The notes below the pieces were generated by a model. The model made no database searches and had not been told where the DNA came from. It saw only the letters and a list, made by a program, of their open reading frames with translations. 64,000 nucleotides of DNA from assembly GCA_036172665.1 (NCBI GenBank), contig CM069870.1, positions 57,412,212-57,476,211 on the forward strand, given 5' to 3'. Origin of the DNA: Prosopocoilus inquinatus. Lineage: Eukaryota; Arthropoda; Insecta; Coleoptera; Lucanidae. A program made the position numbers and the translations under genes. Shown piece by piece: positions 50,454 through 62,950 of this stretch. Within the stretch, counting starts at the first letter, position 1. Each line of letters starts with the position of its first letter.

Positions 50454-50888
50454 TACAGAGTGATTCAGAAAACGCGTCCGACCCGTTAGGAACGTATTTA
50501 CTATGGCCATTCAAGTACGAATTTGTAAGAAATGAATTTATCAGAGGCATTCCAAAAGTCAAACTCTTTTGAGTCCAAATGGAAATTATGATTCATTCCT
50601 TATGCACGCAAACACAAGTTCGATGTTGAAAGCCATAAATAAAACCGTTTTGAAGTTTTGTTTCAAGGTAAAGGGTAGTGTTTCCTTCTACTCCGCGAGG
50701 GTTTATTGCACTTGTGATGCAGTAGAGCTGAACAAATGCCCATTAACCAATTTAACTGAATCTTCAATTTCTTTTATCTTAAACACTATACATACCCCAG
50801 GCCCTTTATGCATAGAGATTACTTGTTTTGTTTTTTCGTGTACTATCTGTGGTTAGCGGGTCGGACACTTATTTTGAATCATCCTGTA
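50454..50888. mobile_element. TACAG-ended TIR element
   Basis: 435 bp flanked by TA. The ends match over about 36 bp, sharing GTCCGACCCG. The 95-codon ORF inside (50569-50856) resembles no transposase I know. Confidence 0.78.
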
Positions 50889-53800
50889 TAAAATTATTGT
50901 TCCCCTTAAATAACGGATACGAGAAGATTAATTTAGACTCCGATTGGTAAGTCTTGGGTTGAATTCCGTTTAAAGGACTTGTCTAATGCAAAAGATTCAA
51001 AATCCGTGTTTTTCTCTTTCCTTGATATTATGTTTTGTAAAATTTCATTTTAGTGTATTAATATTATTAGAATTATGAAGATTTATTTTGCAAACTATCT
51101 ACATGTCAGTTGTCGTTAATTTGTTATTTTTGTATTTCTTTAGTAGTTTTTTTTTTCAATATATTTGTTAAAATTGCTTCCTCTTTTATATCATTAATGA
51201 TAAGTTCATTCATTCAATTACCTTCACCAAGTTAGTTTAGAGAAAAATCTTTAAGGAGAGAGATAACGAAAGCGGAAAATTTGATTATCTTCAGGCAACT
51301 ATAACGGCACTGTTTCTATTATTTTCGAGGAAAACATCGGTCGGGGAGCATTTTTGGCTTTATCAACTCAGGCCAGCTACCGAATAAAAAATCGCTTTCC
51401 AACGGTGACTCGTGGATCAAAAGAGCAAGTTGGATTTTCTATAAAACGGGGTGGTGCTTCGTTTTTGTCTAGGGTAAAAGAGTTATGGGTGAGTATTTAG
51501 GCTGACCGCCCCTGAATTTAGTAGAAAAATAACCAGCGTCCGTTACAATTTCAAAATTTGTAGTCAAAATAATACAGAACGACAAGCCATTTAATTTTAA
51601 TTAGTGACTAAACGAAAAGGCAAATAAATAATTGAAGGAAATGAGAATGTATTTAATTCGTCACCGACTGAAATGTAAACATCATGAATAATCGCTTGTT
51701 TTTTTTCACGGATGGTAGGCGTGTTAAGTTTATAACATGTAAACAGTTTGCCTTGCTAAGTGAAAAATATTTTCGTATTTATACACAGTTTCAAAATATA
51801 ACGGTAGTGAGGTACGAGAGTTCGTTCTTTAGCAAATGTTTAATAATTTTGGATACGAATTTTACAGAGCTGTAACAAAATTTTGATCTGGCAATAAATA
51901 ATTTTCTGTAATTCGATTATTGAAGTTTCTGCCAAAAGTCTGAATATACAGGGTCTACTGTAACTCCTAGTATACATATATTCACACAACATCGCCTGGA
52001 TAAATATTTATCCATTAGCAATAATCTCTAATAGAGTTTTCAATTTACCGATCGAGGCAGTCTCAAAGTCATGTAATAAAGGGCAGAGATACTCGCAGAG
52101 TGCTCTGAGGCAATGATTTGGGAAGGCTATTAAATTAGTTAACTAATAGATAGTATGTTATATATAATTTTGATCGTATCAGGTTACATTCACTATAGCT
52201 TATTAAATCAATGTCTAAATAAATGTATAAATAACTTCACAATCAGAGAGTTAAGTTGAACATTGTATTGCTTTACGTAGAAGTAAATAATTAAATGAAA
52301 ATTTTGCACAATCCACCAATTGTAAAAACTTCCCTTTATTCAGTTTGAAATTCATATTTAATTCCTTCCTGCACGTACAGGATTGTAATCTTCACACAAG
52401 GAAGTATTAATATCTCTATCTTAAGGGAGAAGAAGAGAAATCAAGTCAATTGACCCAGTGTGCAAACAAAGAATTTTTTTGTGACACTGCGTCAACTGCA
52501 AAAACCTCCCCTAATTCCGGATTCATTAAAACGTCCGTCCAAATTAAGCCGTCTTACAGGCGAAACATAATTTACTTAGGCTTCATAATGGCCCATCATA
52601 ATTTGAACGTCACTCGCAAGACAAACGGCGAAAGACGGCTTTTACGATTAGGCCTGCCTCGCCGCTAATGGAATTGAAACCGTTAAAACAAAGACGAAAA
52701 AACGCCCTTAGAATTGGGAAAGTTTGGCAATTGTGTTTTTGTTGGAGATAGGGCGTAAATAGAATTAGTTTTTTTTCTATGTTAGTGATGAAGTTTATTC
52801 TACATTAAATGCTATCACTTAGAAATAATAAAATACTCCTATTTTTTCTCCAACGGAAAATAGGGTACCACAGAAAAGTGCTCCGATATTAACTGAATAC
52901 TAATGACTAACAGTGAGTGTATTCTGAATTTATATTTTCAAAGCAGGGGAATTCATAATGTACAGGTGTATATAATTACGGAGTGTTGAAAATAATGTCA
53001 CGATGAAATTACATTTAGCAAAAAGTAAATTAAATTCATTTCGAAATTATTGCAATTATATGCATTACAAAATTATGCAATATCAGTATCCATTAAATGC
53101 TTCAGCAGGTCAACCGCGTTATACACGCTCACATTCTGTATTGCATAAAACTGCATAGTGCAGAATGTAAAAGTGCATGTTTACATGTGCCATTTAAGAA
53201 TGATCGTTTTGCAGAGAACAAGTTTGGCAAGGGTTAATTGATGCTGACACCTGAGAACTTGAACCTGAATTCTAGATCAGGCCCTTGGCCGCTAGGGCAT
53301 AAACCGATTCTGACATAGAATTTAAAGATGTATGTATAAATAAGACAGGAAATCTGTCAGTAGTCTGGTAAACACTGAATCTCTACACGTATAAGACAAT
53401 CATTATAATACATCGTTGTCAAATGGTGTGCAAGTTAGAGGCAACAATTTTGAGTATATGTTGCAAAATAATAATTTCTTTACGTTTTTGCAATCTCAAA
53501 TCACACGAATGAAACAAATCACATGCTTTTATTAGACATTTTTTCAAGAAAACTACCAAATAAGTAAGAACTTCATAAGAGGGTTTAGATAAGGATTTAA
53601 GATGACATCCGTTGTAAATTGCATGCATACGTGAAATAAATTTATAAATAAATAATTATTATTATGAATAATTTTGTTGACATCTTTAAAAGATTTAATT
53701 TGATTAGAGCATTTTCTGGTGGATATATTTATTTATTTGTTTTTATTTTTTATCAAGTTTTACTGTTTTTATGAGAAGCTCGAATGCAGAAGCTAACTAT

Positions 53801-54356
53801 TAGACGCGACACTCTAACCAGCAAGCTGTTGAGAGGGCAACTTTGTGTATTTGGGATAATAAGCTACCGTTCTGATTTTTCTTATATTATCTGCCTGTTT
53901 TCTTGTTTTTCAATAACAATTGTTTAAATTTTCCATTTACAAAGACAAAATCAGAAAATAATAACAATAAATACTTTCTAATTTAAAATAAAAATTGGGT
54001 GAATCTGAATCATCTCAGATGAAGACGGCAGCTAGGAAATACGTACACAATATTAAAAAAACATTTTGTAATTAGGAGATTTATCCAACTTTTATTGCAC
54101 TGCAAACCGCAGTCTCCAATTCATTCGAATATAGTTTCTAATTTGTTTGAATTCACGACTTTGTTTCTAAAAATAATTTAACTGCGATGTTTTCCTTCCA
54201 ATTATTTTTTCCAAATCCTCTGTTTTCCAGAATCAATATTTCTTTTTTCCGAGGGTCAATCGTTTACTTCTTTTGAATGAAATATTATTTTTTCTTTGTT
54301 TTCCTCCATTTATTTTTCAAAATATAAATTTCAACTTTAGTTTTGGACGATCATCT
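50889..54356. other. Intergenic, no gene supported
   Basis: AT-rich. The ORF at 52450-52668 and others lack domains. 53220-53300 is GC-richer but is not a tRNA. Confidence 0.5.
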
Positions 54357-54535
54357 TTTGTTTTTGAATACAAAGATTAAAAAGATTCAGATCAGAAACA
54401 TTTAAAAATAAACATTTAAACGAAAAGGAAAGTTGTTGCAATTTCATTTGTTTTTGAATGTAAAGATTAAAAAAGTTCAGATCATAAACATTTAAAAATC
54501 AAACATTTAAACAAAAAAGAAATTGTTGCAATTTC
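54357..54535 (+). repeat. Tandem duplication, two units of about 90 bp
   Basis: Unit 1 (54357-54445) and unit 2 (54446-54535) are adjacent direct copies with few differences, both starting TTTGTTTTTGAAT and ending TTGTTGCAATTTC. The hammerhead pair follows immediately. Diverged fragments of the same T-rich motif recur through about 54160-55700. Confidence 0.75.
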
Positions 54536-54554
54536 TTCAGATTGCAACGGATTT

Positions 54555-54598
54555 TCCGTACAGCTATTTCGACGCTGTTTGAGGTCCTCGTCAGCGGA
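54555..54598 (-). ncRNA. Hammerhead copy, minus arm of a head-to-head pair
   Basis: Minus strand: stem I TCCG/CGGA, core CTGACGA (54588-54594), a poorly paired stem II region, core GAAA, then TAGCTG and TA. The core blocks are kept but stem II has decayed, so activity is doubtful. Its partner arm starts 16 bp away on the other strand. Confidence 0.55.
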
Positions 54599-54613
54599 GG
54601 AGTAGCTCGAGAA

Positions 54614-54658
54614 CTTTGCTGACGAGGCCCCAATCAGGGCTGAAGCAGCTGTACGGAG
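54614..54658 (+). ncRNA. Hammerhead copy, plus arm, near-intact
   Basis: Plus strand: stem I CTTTG/CGGAG (two wobble pairs), CTGACGA (54619-54625), stem II GGCCC/GGGCT with loop CAATCA, then GAAG in place of GAAA, palindromic stem III CAGCTG, and UA at the cleavage site. The one core change is A15.1 to G, which could form a G-U pair with U16.1 but would be expected to weaken activity. Stem II and III sequences match the 12.1- and 25.9-kb copies closely. Confidence 0.7.
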
Positions 54659-54699
54659 GATATTCGATATTCAATAAACACAAACCGACTTGCAGCAAT

Positions 54700-56231
54700 T
54701 TTTATTTTCAAATTAGTTGTTACGTGTGGTGTGAATTATTCAGCAGCAAATTAACAAACTAGCAACCAGCAGCAACTAGTTAGTATATGTTTTTCAGATA
54801 ATTATTTGACTTATTCTTTATTTTTGATAAAATTATGTTTCCTTCCTTTCTTATAATAGTAAATTATTTCCAATTTCATTTTTGTTTGTCATTGACATGT
54901 TTACCTTTAAATTTAAAAAATCAAAATAAGAAACAAAAGTAGCGAAAAAGAAAATCGACTTTTTGTTTTGTTTGATTATCTTCTGTTTTCGAAAGTGATT
55001 GTACCAAAAAAAAAATTCGTAGCCATTTTTTTCAAATAAATTATATTCACGTTTCATTGAGTTTTGTTGTTTTCTTGTTTCTATCAACCAAAGATCTACG
55101 ATTCAAGTTTCGTCTTGCCAAACTGTGTTTGCTTTTGAAAACAAAAGAATTAATACACTCAGACTGACAAAGAAATCAGAAATACAAAAAAAATTGTTCG
55201 TATCGAAATTAATTTAGTTTTTTTTACTATGTTTGTATTTTAAATTTTGTTTGTATTGTTTTATCTGATCGTCTTTTATTTTCCAAAAAGATTGGTCTAC
55301 TGGTTCTACATTTCTTTATTTTCTACGACAGTCGTTCATTTTTGAAATCAAATTTCAGATTAAATAATTAATATAAGAAAACACATAATAAATAAAAACG
55401 CATAATAAATAAGCGCTGAAATTTTCGTTTGTTTCATTTGTTGGATAAATTGGTTTCTCAATTTGTTTGGTCAATATTGGTTTCTGAACAGTAAAATTTC
55501 CATAGCATTTGTTTTTCCTCAAAATTATCTTAAGGGTTTTTTTTACATCAAATATATTTATTTTCGAAAATCCAACTTTAGGCTTTAAAAAAGTCTAAAT
55601 TGAAAAAATAACTTCCGTTTTTGCTCTTGGTTTGATTGATCCTCTTTTGATTTTGAAAGTGACTTCAGTGAATAATATTCGTGACGACAACTTTTCGAAG
55701 AAATTCGTTATTTTCAGAAGTGACCTTCACCAATGATAATCAATTACTGTTTAAATTATTTCTTGAAAGCAAGACTTATGGGATAAAATATCAATTTTGT
55801 TTTTTCAATGTTGTGTAAGTCGTCATATTATTATGAATTTTGCCAAAAGATAGCGCAGTATTTGAAGTCATTAATTCTTACCTAACTTCCTACTAAAACG
55901 AGTATCTATAAATCATTCATAATTTATTTGTAATGGGCAGTGATTTTATATTAATAGATTGGCTATCATTTTAAATTTACCAAATTAATTTAAGGTCTTT
56001 ATAATACACGTCAAATTATGACGATTCAAATCAGATTGTTTAAGTGGTATTGTCAAATGATGTAAATGTGGATGCGAATACACCTCGTGCTGAAAAGAAA
56101 ATATTGCAACATTGCCTAATTCGGAGTAACTTTAAAATCCAAATTGCAGTGACACCCTCAACCTCAAAAACCAACTCTGTTGACACAAGCCTGAACCGAA
56201 GCCGATTTTCATTTTCCCTTCGAAGATGTCA
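54700..56231. repeat. Diverged T-rich repeat region
   Basis: Motifs such as ATCTTCTGTTTTCGAAA, GTTTGCTTTTGAAAACAAA and CCTCTTTTGATTTTGAAA recur every 100-250 bp and resemble the unit duplicated at 54357-54535. This looks like an old, decayed tandem array, though no exact period could be fixed by eye. Confidence 0.4.
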
Positions 56232-56336
56232 GTGTGGATTCACATTGCACGTAAAAACGAAAACGGAAAGGAAAGTTCCGTACTTACATTTCTTAATTTT
56301 CCGTTTTTGTTTTTATGTGCAATGTGAATTCACATT
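56232..56336. repeat. Inverted repeat with 39-bp arms
   Basis: The left arm (56232-56270) includes GATTCACATTGCACGTAAAA; the right arm (56297-56336) is its near-complement. The spacer is 26 bp. Confidence 0.8.
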
Positions 56337-56725
56337 TACTTCTTGTTTTTTTCCAAAGGCATTCGATCAGATTCCCGTTCGTAATTTTTGCGTATTATTC
56401 TGGTTGATTTGGTAAGTTATTTTATTTTCCAATCCGAATTGTAATTTGGGTGTTTCCTCGTTCATATGTAGGCATTTTTCCGCTGCCTTACAAAACCGCA
56501 TTTATTTTCATCCGTTCGTTGCGTACGAACAAGTTACCAAGCTTTGGTTAAGCCCTAAGGCTGCACAAGTTCACTAGCCCATTCCACTGAGCTGAGGACC
56601 TGTTCAACCTCAGGCATTCTCACCTACAGGCTTATAATTGTAACTGGCTCGCCTTGCTGTTTGTCCCGAATGAAGATTATATGTAACCACCGTTCTATTA
56701 AGTTCGTTTATCGTACGGCCCGTAT

Positions 56726-56859
56726 GACACGGTGATATTTCTCGTATCTAATTTGCCAAAAACTGACAGAGAAGTGTCAAATTAATCAATAAACATTTAC
56801 TATTGTGACCTCTCTCTGTCACTTTGCAACGATTTTTTTACAAAAATTATCACCGTGTT
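56726..56859. mobile_element. Fold-back MITE
   Basis: 134 bp. The left end GACACGGTGATATTT and the complement of the right end AACACGGTGATAATTT match, and the interior repeats CTGACAGAGA in inverted form. Arms are about 55 bp and imperfect. Confidence 0.7.
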
Positions 56860-57642
56860 AAATGTCTCTAATGCAGGTGCTGTTACCCCGAGCTAATAAA
56901 CTCCATCTTTATTGTTGATGTTTTTTGAATTGTGTATTGCGGAATACTTTAATTTCAATTTTCAAATTCAAGTCACGTCTGCTGCATTTTACATTTATTT
57001 TTTAGTATTTTCTACTTCAATTTAAGACATTTCAACTCAAATTTTAGTCATTATTTTTTTGTTTGATTTTAAAATAATCGGAAAATTTTAATTTAACTTT
57101 GAAAATTTTGAATCGTCATATACTTGCGTGAGACGAAGGAAATTTTCCGAGTGCGTACCGATTTATGCTATTGAAATATATTAACATACTTCTGAATCTT
57201 AATCATAATCGAGATCAGGTTTAATATATTTAATTTTTTTCTCCTTTCTGAATTACTGAATTGTTGTCTTGAACACCTCCACCTTTTTAAGACTGAAGAC
57301 ATTCATTGCTGGATGTAATTGATACCTTTGGTGTATTTACTTCGGTTGGGGCCTACCGATATTTATTTTAAATACCGGCACGGAATGTGGCTCAAACTTC
57401 TTAGCTATCATATCAATAGGCAATGTGACAATTATGTAAATGATATTAGGTAAATTGATCTTAGAGATGTTATTGATTCAATTTTCCAAAGAAAAGTGTA
57501 CTTTATTTAAAATTAAAGAATTAGAAAGAACCGCTTTAATTGAAACTTTACAAAATACTGCTTGGTAGAATTAGACTACACCTAGGAACTTCAAAGGTCC
57601 CTGTACCTCTTATACTAAAATGTAAATTGGTCATTAAGAAAA

Positions 57643-58662
57643 TCAAACTAATCCTGGGTATTGCCTCCCTTGCTCTAATAACATGCATACGGTTCGGCAT
57701 ACCCTGGATAAGATCTTTACATTTTTTAGAGGAATTTCATCCAAAGCGGCCACAACTGCTGTTTTTAGATCCCTGATAGTTTGTGGAGGATTTGGGTTAG
57801 CTCTAACTCGTCTCTTTAGCATGTCCCAGACATGCTCTATCGAATTCATGTCTGGGCTACGAGCTGGCCATTCGAACCTTCGAATGCCTACTTCCTCGAG
57901 ATAAGCGTCAACGCAACGGGCGGTATGAGGCCGACCATTATCTTGCATACGCAAAAAATCCTCATCACTGATGGAGTTTAAGTAAGGTAAGACGTGTTCC
58001 TCGAGGATGTACTCGATGTACCTCATTGCCAATAAACGACCATCAATGACAGTTAGCTCTGCATGAGCCTCCGAACTAATTCCTGCCCAGACCATAACCG
58101 ACCCTTTCTGGAAACTGACGGTTTGTCTTATTATGCCTAGTAGAAATCTTTCCCCGATCCATCGGTACACACGCTCACGGCAATCTGGAGTCCGTAAAGC
58201 TACTCGAGACGTAAACGTAATTGCTACATTGCTCTACACTCCAATTGCATGTTCGTGCGCGAATCGCAGACGGGCTACTTGATGATGATGTCTGAAGAGA
58301 TCTGGGCCTTTTGCTGATCTTCCAGAACGTAAACCATATTCCTCAAATCTTCTTCTTATCGTCCGCTCGTTGACAGTCACACCTTGTATGATTCCCAGAG
58401 TCGCTGCCGGATACCAACTGTCCGTAAGGGATCGATTCCACAACACTTCCAAATTAATAAAACGGTCGTCACGACACATCTCACCGCGCCTTAAACCTCC
58501 ACTTCCAGGTCTCCTCATGAAGAAGTTCACCTCCCGATGTCGTTTTAACGCATATCGCAGTGTCGTACGTGACACATTTAAGGTGGCAGCCACCTCGCGC
58601 TTAGATCGTCCTTGTTCCGTAAGTAACGCAGCTTGAGCAACTTGAACCACGGTAAGTGGCAT
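57643..58662 (-). pseudogene. Tc1-family transposase, broken
   Basis: The start at 58662 (MPLTVVQVAQAALL) opens a paired helix-turn-helix DNA-binding region (SKREVAATLNVSRTTLRYAL, then GVTVNERTIRRRFEEYGL) with a Pro-rich linker RRPGSGG. A TAG after FAHEHAIGV interrupts the frame. Reading on gives ITFTSRVALRTPDCRERVYR, where the family has DES after FT: two residues, including the first catalytic Asp, are missing. The second Asp (MQDNGRPHTA) and the Glu (NSIEHVWDML) are present with 34 residues between, i.e. D34E. The loss of Asp1 and the stop make this copy inactive. Confidence 0.9.
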
Positions 58663-58922
58663 TTCAAACTGATTCCTGATAGCTTACTAAGGTATTATAA
58701 ATGAAAGTTAACTTTAACTCCCAGTTTATTGCCGTAACAACAATTGTGTTCGCAATTGTTACTATGGGAATATAAACCAATAGTCAAAGCTAACTTGCCC
58801 CTACAATACCGGGCCTTAATCAAGGTTTAATAAAAATAAACACAAGATCGAACAGAGCCACCAAATTTTTAGTAATCACATTTTAATCACATAAAACATC
58901 AATATCGTTCTTTAAGGCCCGT

Positions 58923-59044
58923 TTGCACCACTTTCACTTACATTTTAAGTCCTACTTAAATGGTTAAGTGACACTTTATGTTATTGAAAAAGTGTCACTT
59001 AACCATTTAAGTGGGACTTAAAGTTTTAAGTGAAAGTGGTGCAA
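58923..59044. repeat. Fold-back element nested in the Tc1
   Basis: Arms of about 54 bp (58923-58976 and 58989-59044) are near-perfect inverted copies with a 12-nt loop. The outer ends are TTGCACCACTTTCACTTA and its complement. It shares the TTGCACCA end with the MITE at 62526-62673. Confidence 0.88.
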
Positions 59045-59092
59045 TCTTTTTACAATTTCAACCATTATATTTGGCCCACATTCCGTGCCGGT

Positions 59093-60726
59093 GAGTGTAT
59101 TTCTATTGTCACCTGACGTAGTTCTTCTCTTATTTTTTTGTCCACGACCCTCTCTTCGTCCACCTAACTCGACAGCAATTCACTAAACGGGAATATACAC
59201 CACCATCAACGTGGTAGCAATTGACAACACTTGTCATTGCCATTTTCATTCAACCCCATATCGGCAGTTAATCCAAATTTCTTTTTCACAAGTATTGACT
59301 AAAACAAGCAAAATAATTTATTACTTTGGTTTAACCAGAACATTTAAAATAATTTCAATTTCCTGGTCTTTTCAATTTCTGTTTAAAAGTTTGATTTCAT
59401 TAACAACTCCCAAGAGTTGTTCCTTTTCCGACAAATTACGTTACGTAATTGAAAACCGTGTCTTCAACCTTTCAAGAACGATTTTCGCCTCTCCTCTCGC
59501 GAAAGGAAACGCACAAAGCCATACCTGCGTAACTTTTAATGATATTCGGCGTTTTTGCGAAAATCTTCTCGGTTGGTGCACGTGGAGAGCACGGCGAAAA
59601 ACAAAACTCTTTTCATTAAGCGCCCTTATCTGCCGTCGACTAATCTTGCCGTCGCTTCAGTTTATTTCAGCCGTGGCAGGAAGTTACACGCTCGGTTGGT
59701 ATCGATTTTCAGTGGAGCACGTGTACCGCTTTTGGATTGTAAGCGCTCGGGAAACTCTGTTATTTCGGTTAAAAATAATCACTGCTTAATGTATTATTTT
59801 TAGAGGATAAACTTAGGAAACTGGTTTAAAGTAAACTAAACTCTTTGCTAGTTTACGGGCGTGAAGAATTTTATTTCTCTACAAATCGATCGATCTGAAT
59901 TAGTCATTTTTACTAACACTTGTTTATCTTAAACCAACGTATATTATACACACACTGCTTTTCTCTGTTTTATAATGTTTTTAACTAACGAATTATTTCC
60001 TGTCTTTTATATAAATAAATAAATAAATTATTATTTGATTCGTTTTTGCGTCTATTTTATTTTCCGATTTTTTTTTCTTTAAAAATCAAAACACTTTAAA
60101 CACTAATACTTTTAACATAAAACTCATGTAACATTATCAAATACCCGTACGTACATACATATATAGGAATTAGGAGAATTTACAATGTTGATAAAACTCC
60201 TCTACGAGCAAGGCACGTATGTACTAAAAGTAGTATATAAAACGGGTTATCTGTTTACATTGTTATGAAATTCCATTAGGAGTTTTTAGTGATCGCTGAG
60301 TTTTATGAGACTGTAAATCAGTTAATTTAAGTTTTACCCATACTGTACTTTATAGGTCTTTAAAATTGAATCAAATTTAAAACGCCATAATATTTTATAC
60401 ATTTTTAATGAATAACTACATCATTTTGTTTAAAATAATTTAATAAATTAGTTAATGTTAATAGCTAATATAACTTATATAAACGTCGATTTTAAATCAG
60501 TCTATAACTCTGATATTATTTTGATATACATAGCTTTACACGATGTTATAAATGTGAACCATTCACTTGCGTAGGAAATATTCTTTTTATGTTCTTTGTT
60601 AATTTATTTTTTCACTGTAATTACAGGCCCCGTTAACTGTAGCTTCGTAACTACGGAATTAATTATTTGTTAAATTTCTGTGAAGTAAATAGGGGTATTA
60701 AAAACTCGTATTCATAAATTAAATTT
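59093..60726. other. Intergenic, no gene supported
   Basis: The 192-codon ORF at 59211-59789 overlaps another frame, has no domain and rare-codon mixture, and is judged chance. From 60000 the DNA is very AT-rich. Confidence 0.5.
60015..60032 (+). repeat. (AAAT)n microsatellite
   Basis: Four ATAA units in a row in an AT-rich stretch. Confidence 0.7.
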
Positions 60727-60899
60727 ACGCTGTGTGTTCGTTTACAATTCGCCATAATTCATAAACCCTACCTATTTTCCTTATTTTGGACGCATAACCA
60801 GTGAGAATTTAAGAACAATTTATAAATTACTTGCCCAAAATACGGGAAATACGTAGGGGTTATGAATTATAGCGAATTGTAAACGAACGCATAGCGCGT
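60727..60899. mobile_element. Fold-back MITE with about 55-bp inverted ends
   Basis: 173 bp. The left arm includes GTTCGTTTACAATTCGCCAT and the right arm its near-complement. Non-coding. Confidence 0.8.
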
Positions 60900-62525
60900 A
60901 TAGCCTTGTCGATTACGATGGGCAAAAAAGCAAAATGTCCTAACTTACAGTTAACGAGCTCGCATTCTCCAAAATAATTATGAATTTAATAGTAGCAGAA
61001 TATTCAATAAAACGCGTACTGAAATAGTTCTCGATATTGTAATCTGCAGGGTGTTCTTTTACTGTGTGGAAATATTTAAACCTGTAATGTATCACCATAA
61101 ATGGCAACGATTGAACTCATATGTTCTTAACACAAATTTAATAGTTTTCGAGAAAAATGCAGTGGCAGATTTTCACTAAACCGTTTGGGAACTGCTGGCA
61201 TAGCTAAAAGTGGAACGCGACCGCCGCTTCAATTAAGACCCGTAGCTGGAGTACACCAGGGTCAATGCGTTACTTGCTCTTGAGTACGATCGACGTAAAT
61301 CAACCGCTCCGATCACAGCTGAGTAAGTATTAAGTATTTTTAAATTAAAATCTAGTGCAGTTCAAGATGCTGCGGTTAGTAATTGCCGAACAAATTAAAA
61401 GCGAAGTACAAACAAATTGTAATTTCTCATTCGATATTATTTTTAATAGTAAAAATTTTGTTTAAAGTCTATGCGTATGCCTCTTTATCCTGTCAATGTA
61501 ACTGAAACCTAACGTTAGAAATGTTTTGATAAAATTGTTTAGGCAAAATTTTGTTTTCTTACAAGAAACTAAAGTTTAAATTAAAATGTGTTTCCCTCAA
61601 AGGCTTTTGATACAGGTGAATACTCTGATAATGTTCAATGTTAAGTAGAATATTAGAACCAAAAGCTGTATTTTAAGTTGCAAGTTTGTAATGTAAATTC
61701 TTGCCTAAATTTTAACAGTAACAAGACCTTATTAAATTCGCATTCACGTTCATAATTTCTGCGTCGTGCCGATGTATAGCCCTAAGCGCAAGAAATGCCT
61801 ACATTTGCATATGTTAAAATCATTGAATTCTTCTTCACATACCTTTCGCAATATCAGATCTGAGCTTAATTAAATTCTGATAAAATTACATGGAAAATTG
61901 GGTGTTGGCGCTTCTGTGAAAGTATTATTAATTAACTCCTATGAAGATTTTAAAGGCGGCGAATGCAAAACGCAATAAATTAGGCGCGGAAAGCAAATAT
62001 TAATTACGTTAGGACGAGGAATCTATGCGAAAGCCGAACGGTACACCTAAAGCGTGATAAATTTAATTAAATGCCGCGATAAAAATATCTACTCCTATTA
62101 TTCTTGGTACATTCTGTTTAGTCAGAGATGTTATAACGAGAACGGATTCTTCGGAAAGGTTTACGTTTGTTTTGCTAGAGGAAATTCTGTTAATTAATTT
62201 TCTATCTAAATTTGTTTTATTGTTTCGGAAAAGTTTGAAACAGATACGTTTACTTTAGAGAGAAACGCAGGAAATTGTTTAGAACATCTGCAGTACTTCC
62301 AATTTAATTGATTCAAATTCTTTGAAAGCAAGAAGTAAGTTTACGATACTCTTGTGAATATAGTTGTATCGCTTTATTCAACATGAATTAGATAAAGTGC
62401 TCGCAGAAATGCAAGGCCTTCCAGCTAAATCAATCCAAAATAGTACCCACAATAACTACAAGATTGAGTAGAGAATAGTTTGAACTTCTGTACAAAGTTT
62501 ACTGTTACCACCTGGTAGGCGACTA
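60900..62525. other. Intergenic, no feature supported
   Basis: AT-rich. A less AT-rich patch lies at 61150-61320. Nothing recognised. Confidence 0.5.
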
Positions 62526-62673
62526 ATGGCCAGTTGCACCAAACATTTAAGGTTAGCTTAACTTTAAGCACCGCTTAGAATGTGATTTACTGATTGTTGT
62601 GTAACCTCAAATGTCACATTATAAGCAGTACTTAAATTTAAGCTCGACTTAAGTGCTTGGTGCAACCGGCCAT
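62526..62673. mobile_element. TTGCACCA-type fold-back MITE
   Basis: 148 bp. The left end ATGGCCAGTTGCACCAA and the complement of the right end ATGGCCGGTTGCACCAA match, and complementarity continues through most of the element. The GGCCGGTTGCACCAA type of end is common in arthropod genomes (from memory). Confidence 0.82.
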
Positions 62674-62865
62674 AAATGAACGATGAGAGTAACAGTATGC
62701 TCCGTTTAGGTTAAACGGAACTTGCCTATAAATGAACGAACAACCACCTGAGTTTACGTACCAAAAAAGAGAAAAGGAGAAAAACTGACTTATTTAGCAA
62801 ACAATCCGCACAAAGTGCACAAGCAAACACTGAATCGGAACGATTGGCTCGAAATAAATTGAGAG

Positions 62866-62950
62866 TTCTGTTGACACGAACCTGATTGAAATAGCTGTTT
62901 TTAGAAGCTTGCTAAAAACAGCTATTTCAATCAGGTTTGTCTCAACAGAA
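62866..62950. repeat. Near-perfect 39-bp hairpin
   Basis: The arms run from TTCTGTTGACACGAACCTG to TTTTTAG, and back from CTAAAAACAGC to CAACAGAA, with about 6 nt between them. Only a few mismatches are seen, so it is young or conserved. Confidence 0.85.

Larger units (their letters stand above)
57374..59092 (-). mobile_element. Tc1-like transposon, dead
   Basis: The ends ACCGGCACGGAATGTGG on the left and the complement of 59070-59092 on the right match over about 22-24 bp. Length about 1.7 kb, with the transposase on the minus strand. A fold-back element (58923-59044) lies between the right end and the transposase start. TA precedes the left end; the right flank no longer shows TA. Confidence 0.88.

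Noticed and set aside
53220..53300. GC-richer patch considered as a tRNA
   Set aside because: No cloverleaf stems and no T-loop box in the right place on either strand.
59211..59803. 192-codon plus-strand ORF
   Set aside because: No recognisable domain and a second overlapping frame of similar length; judged chance.
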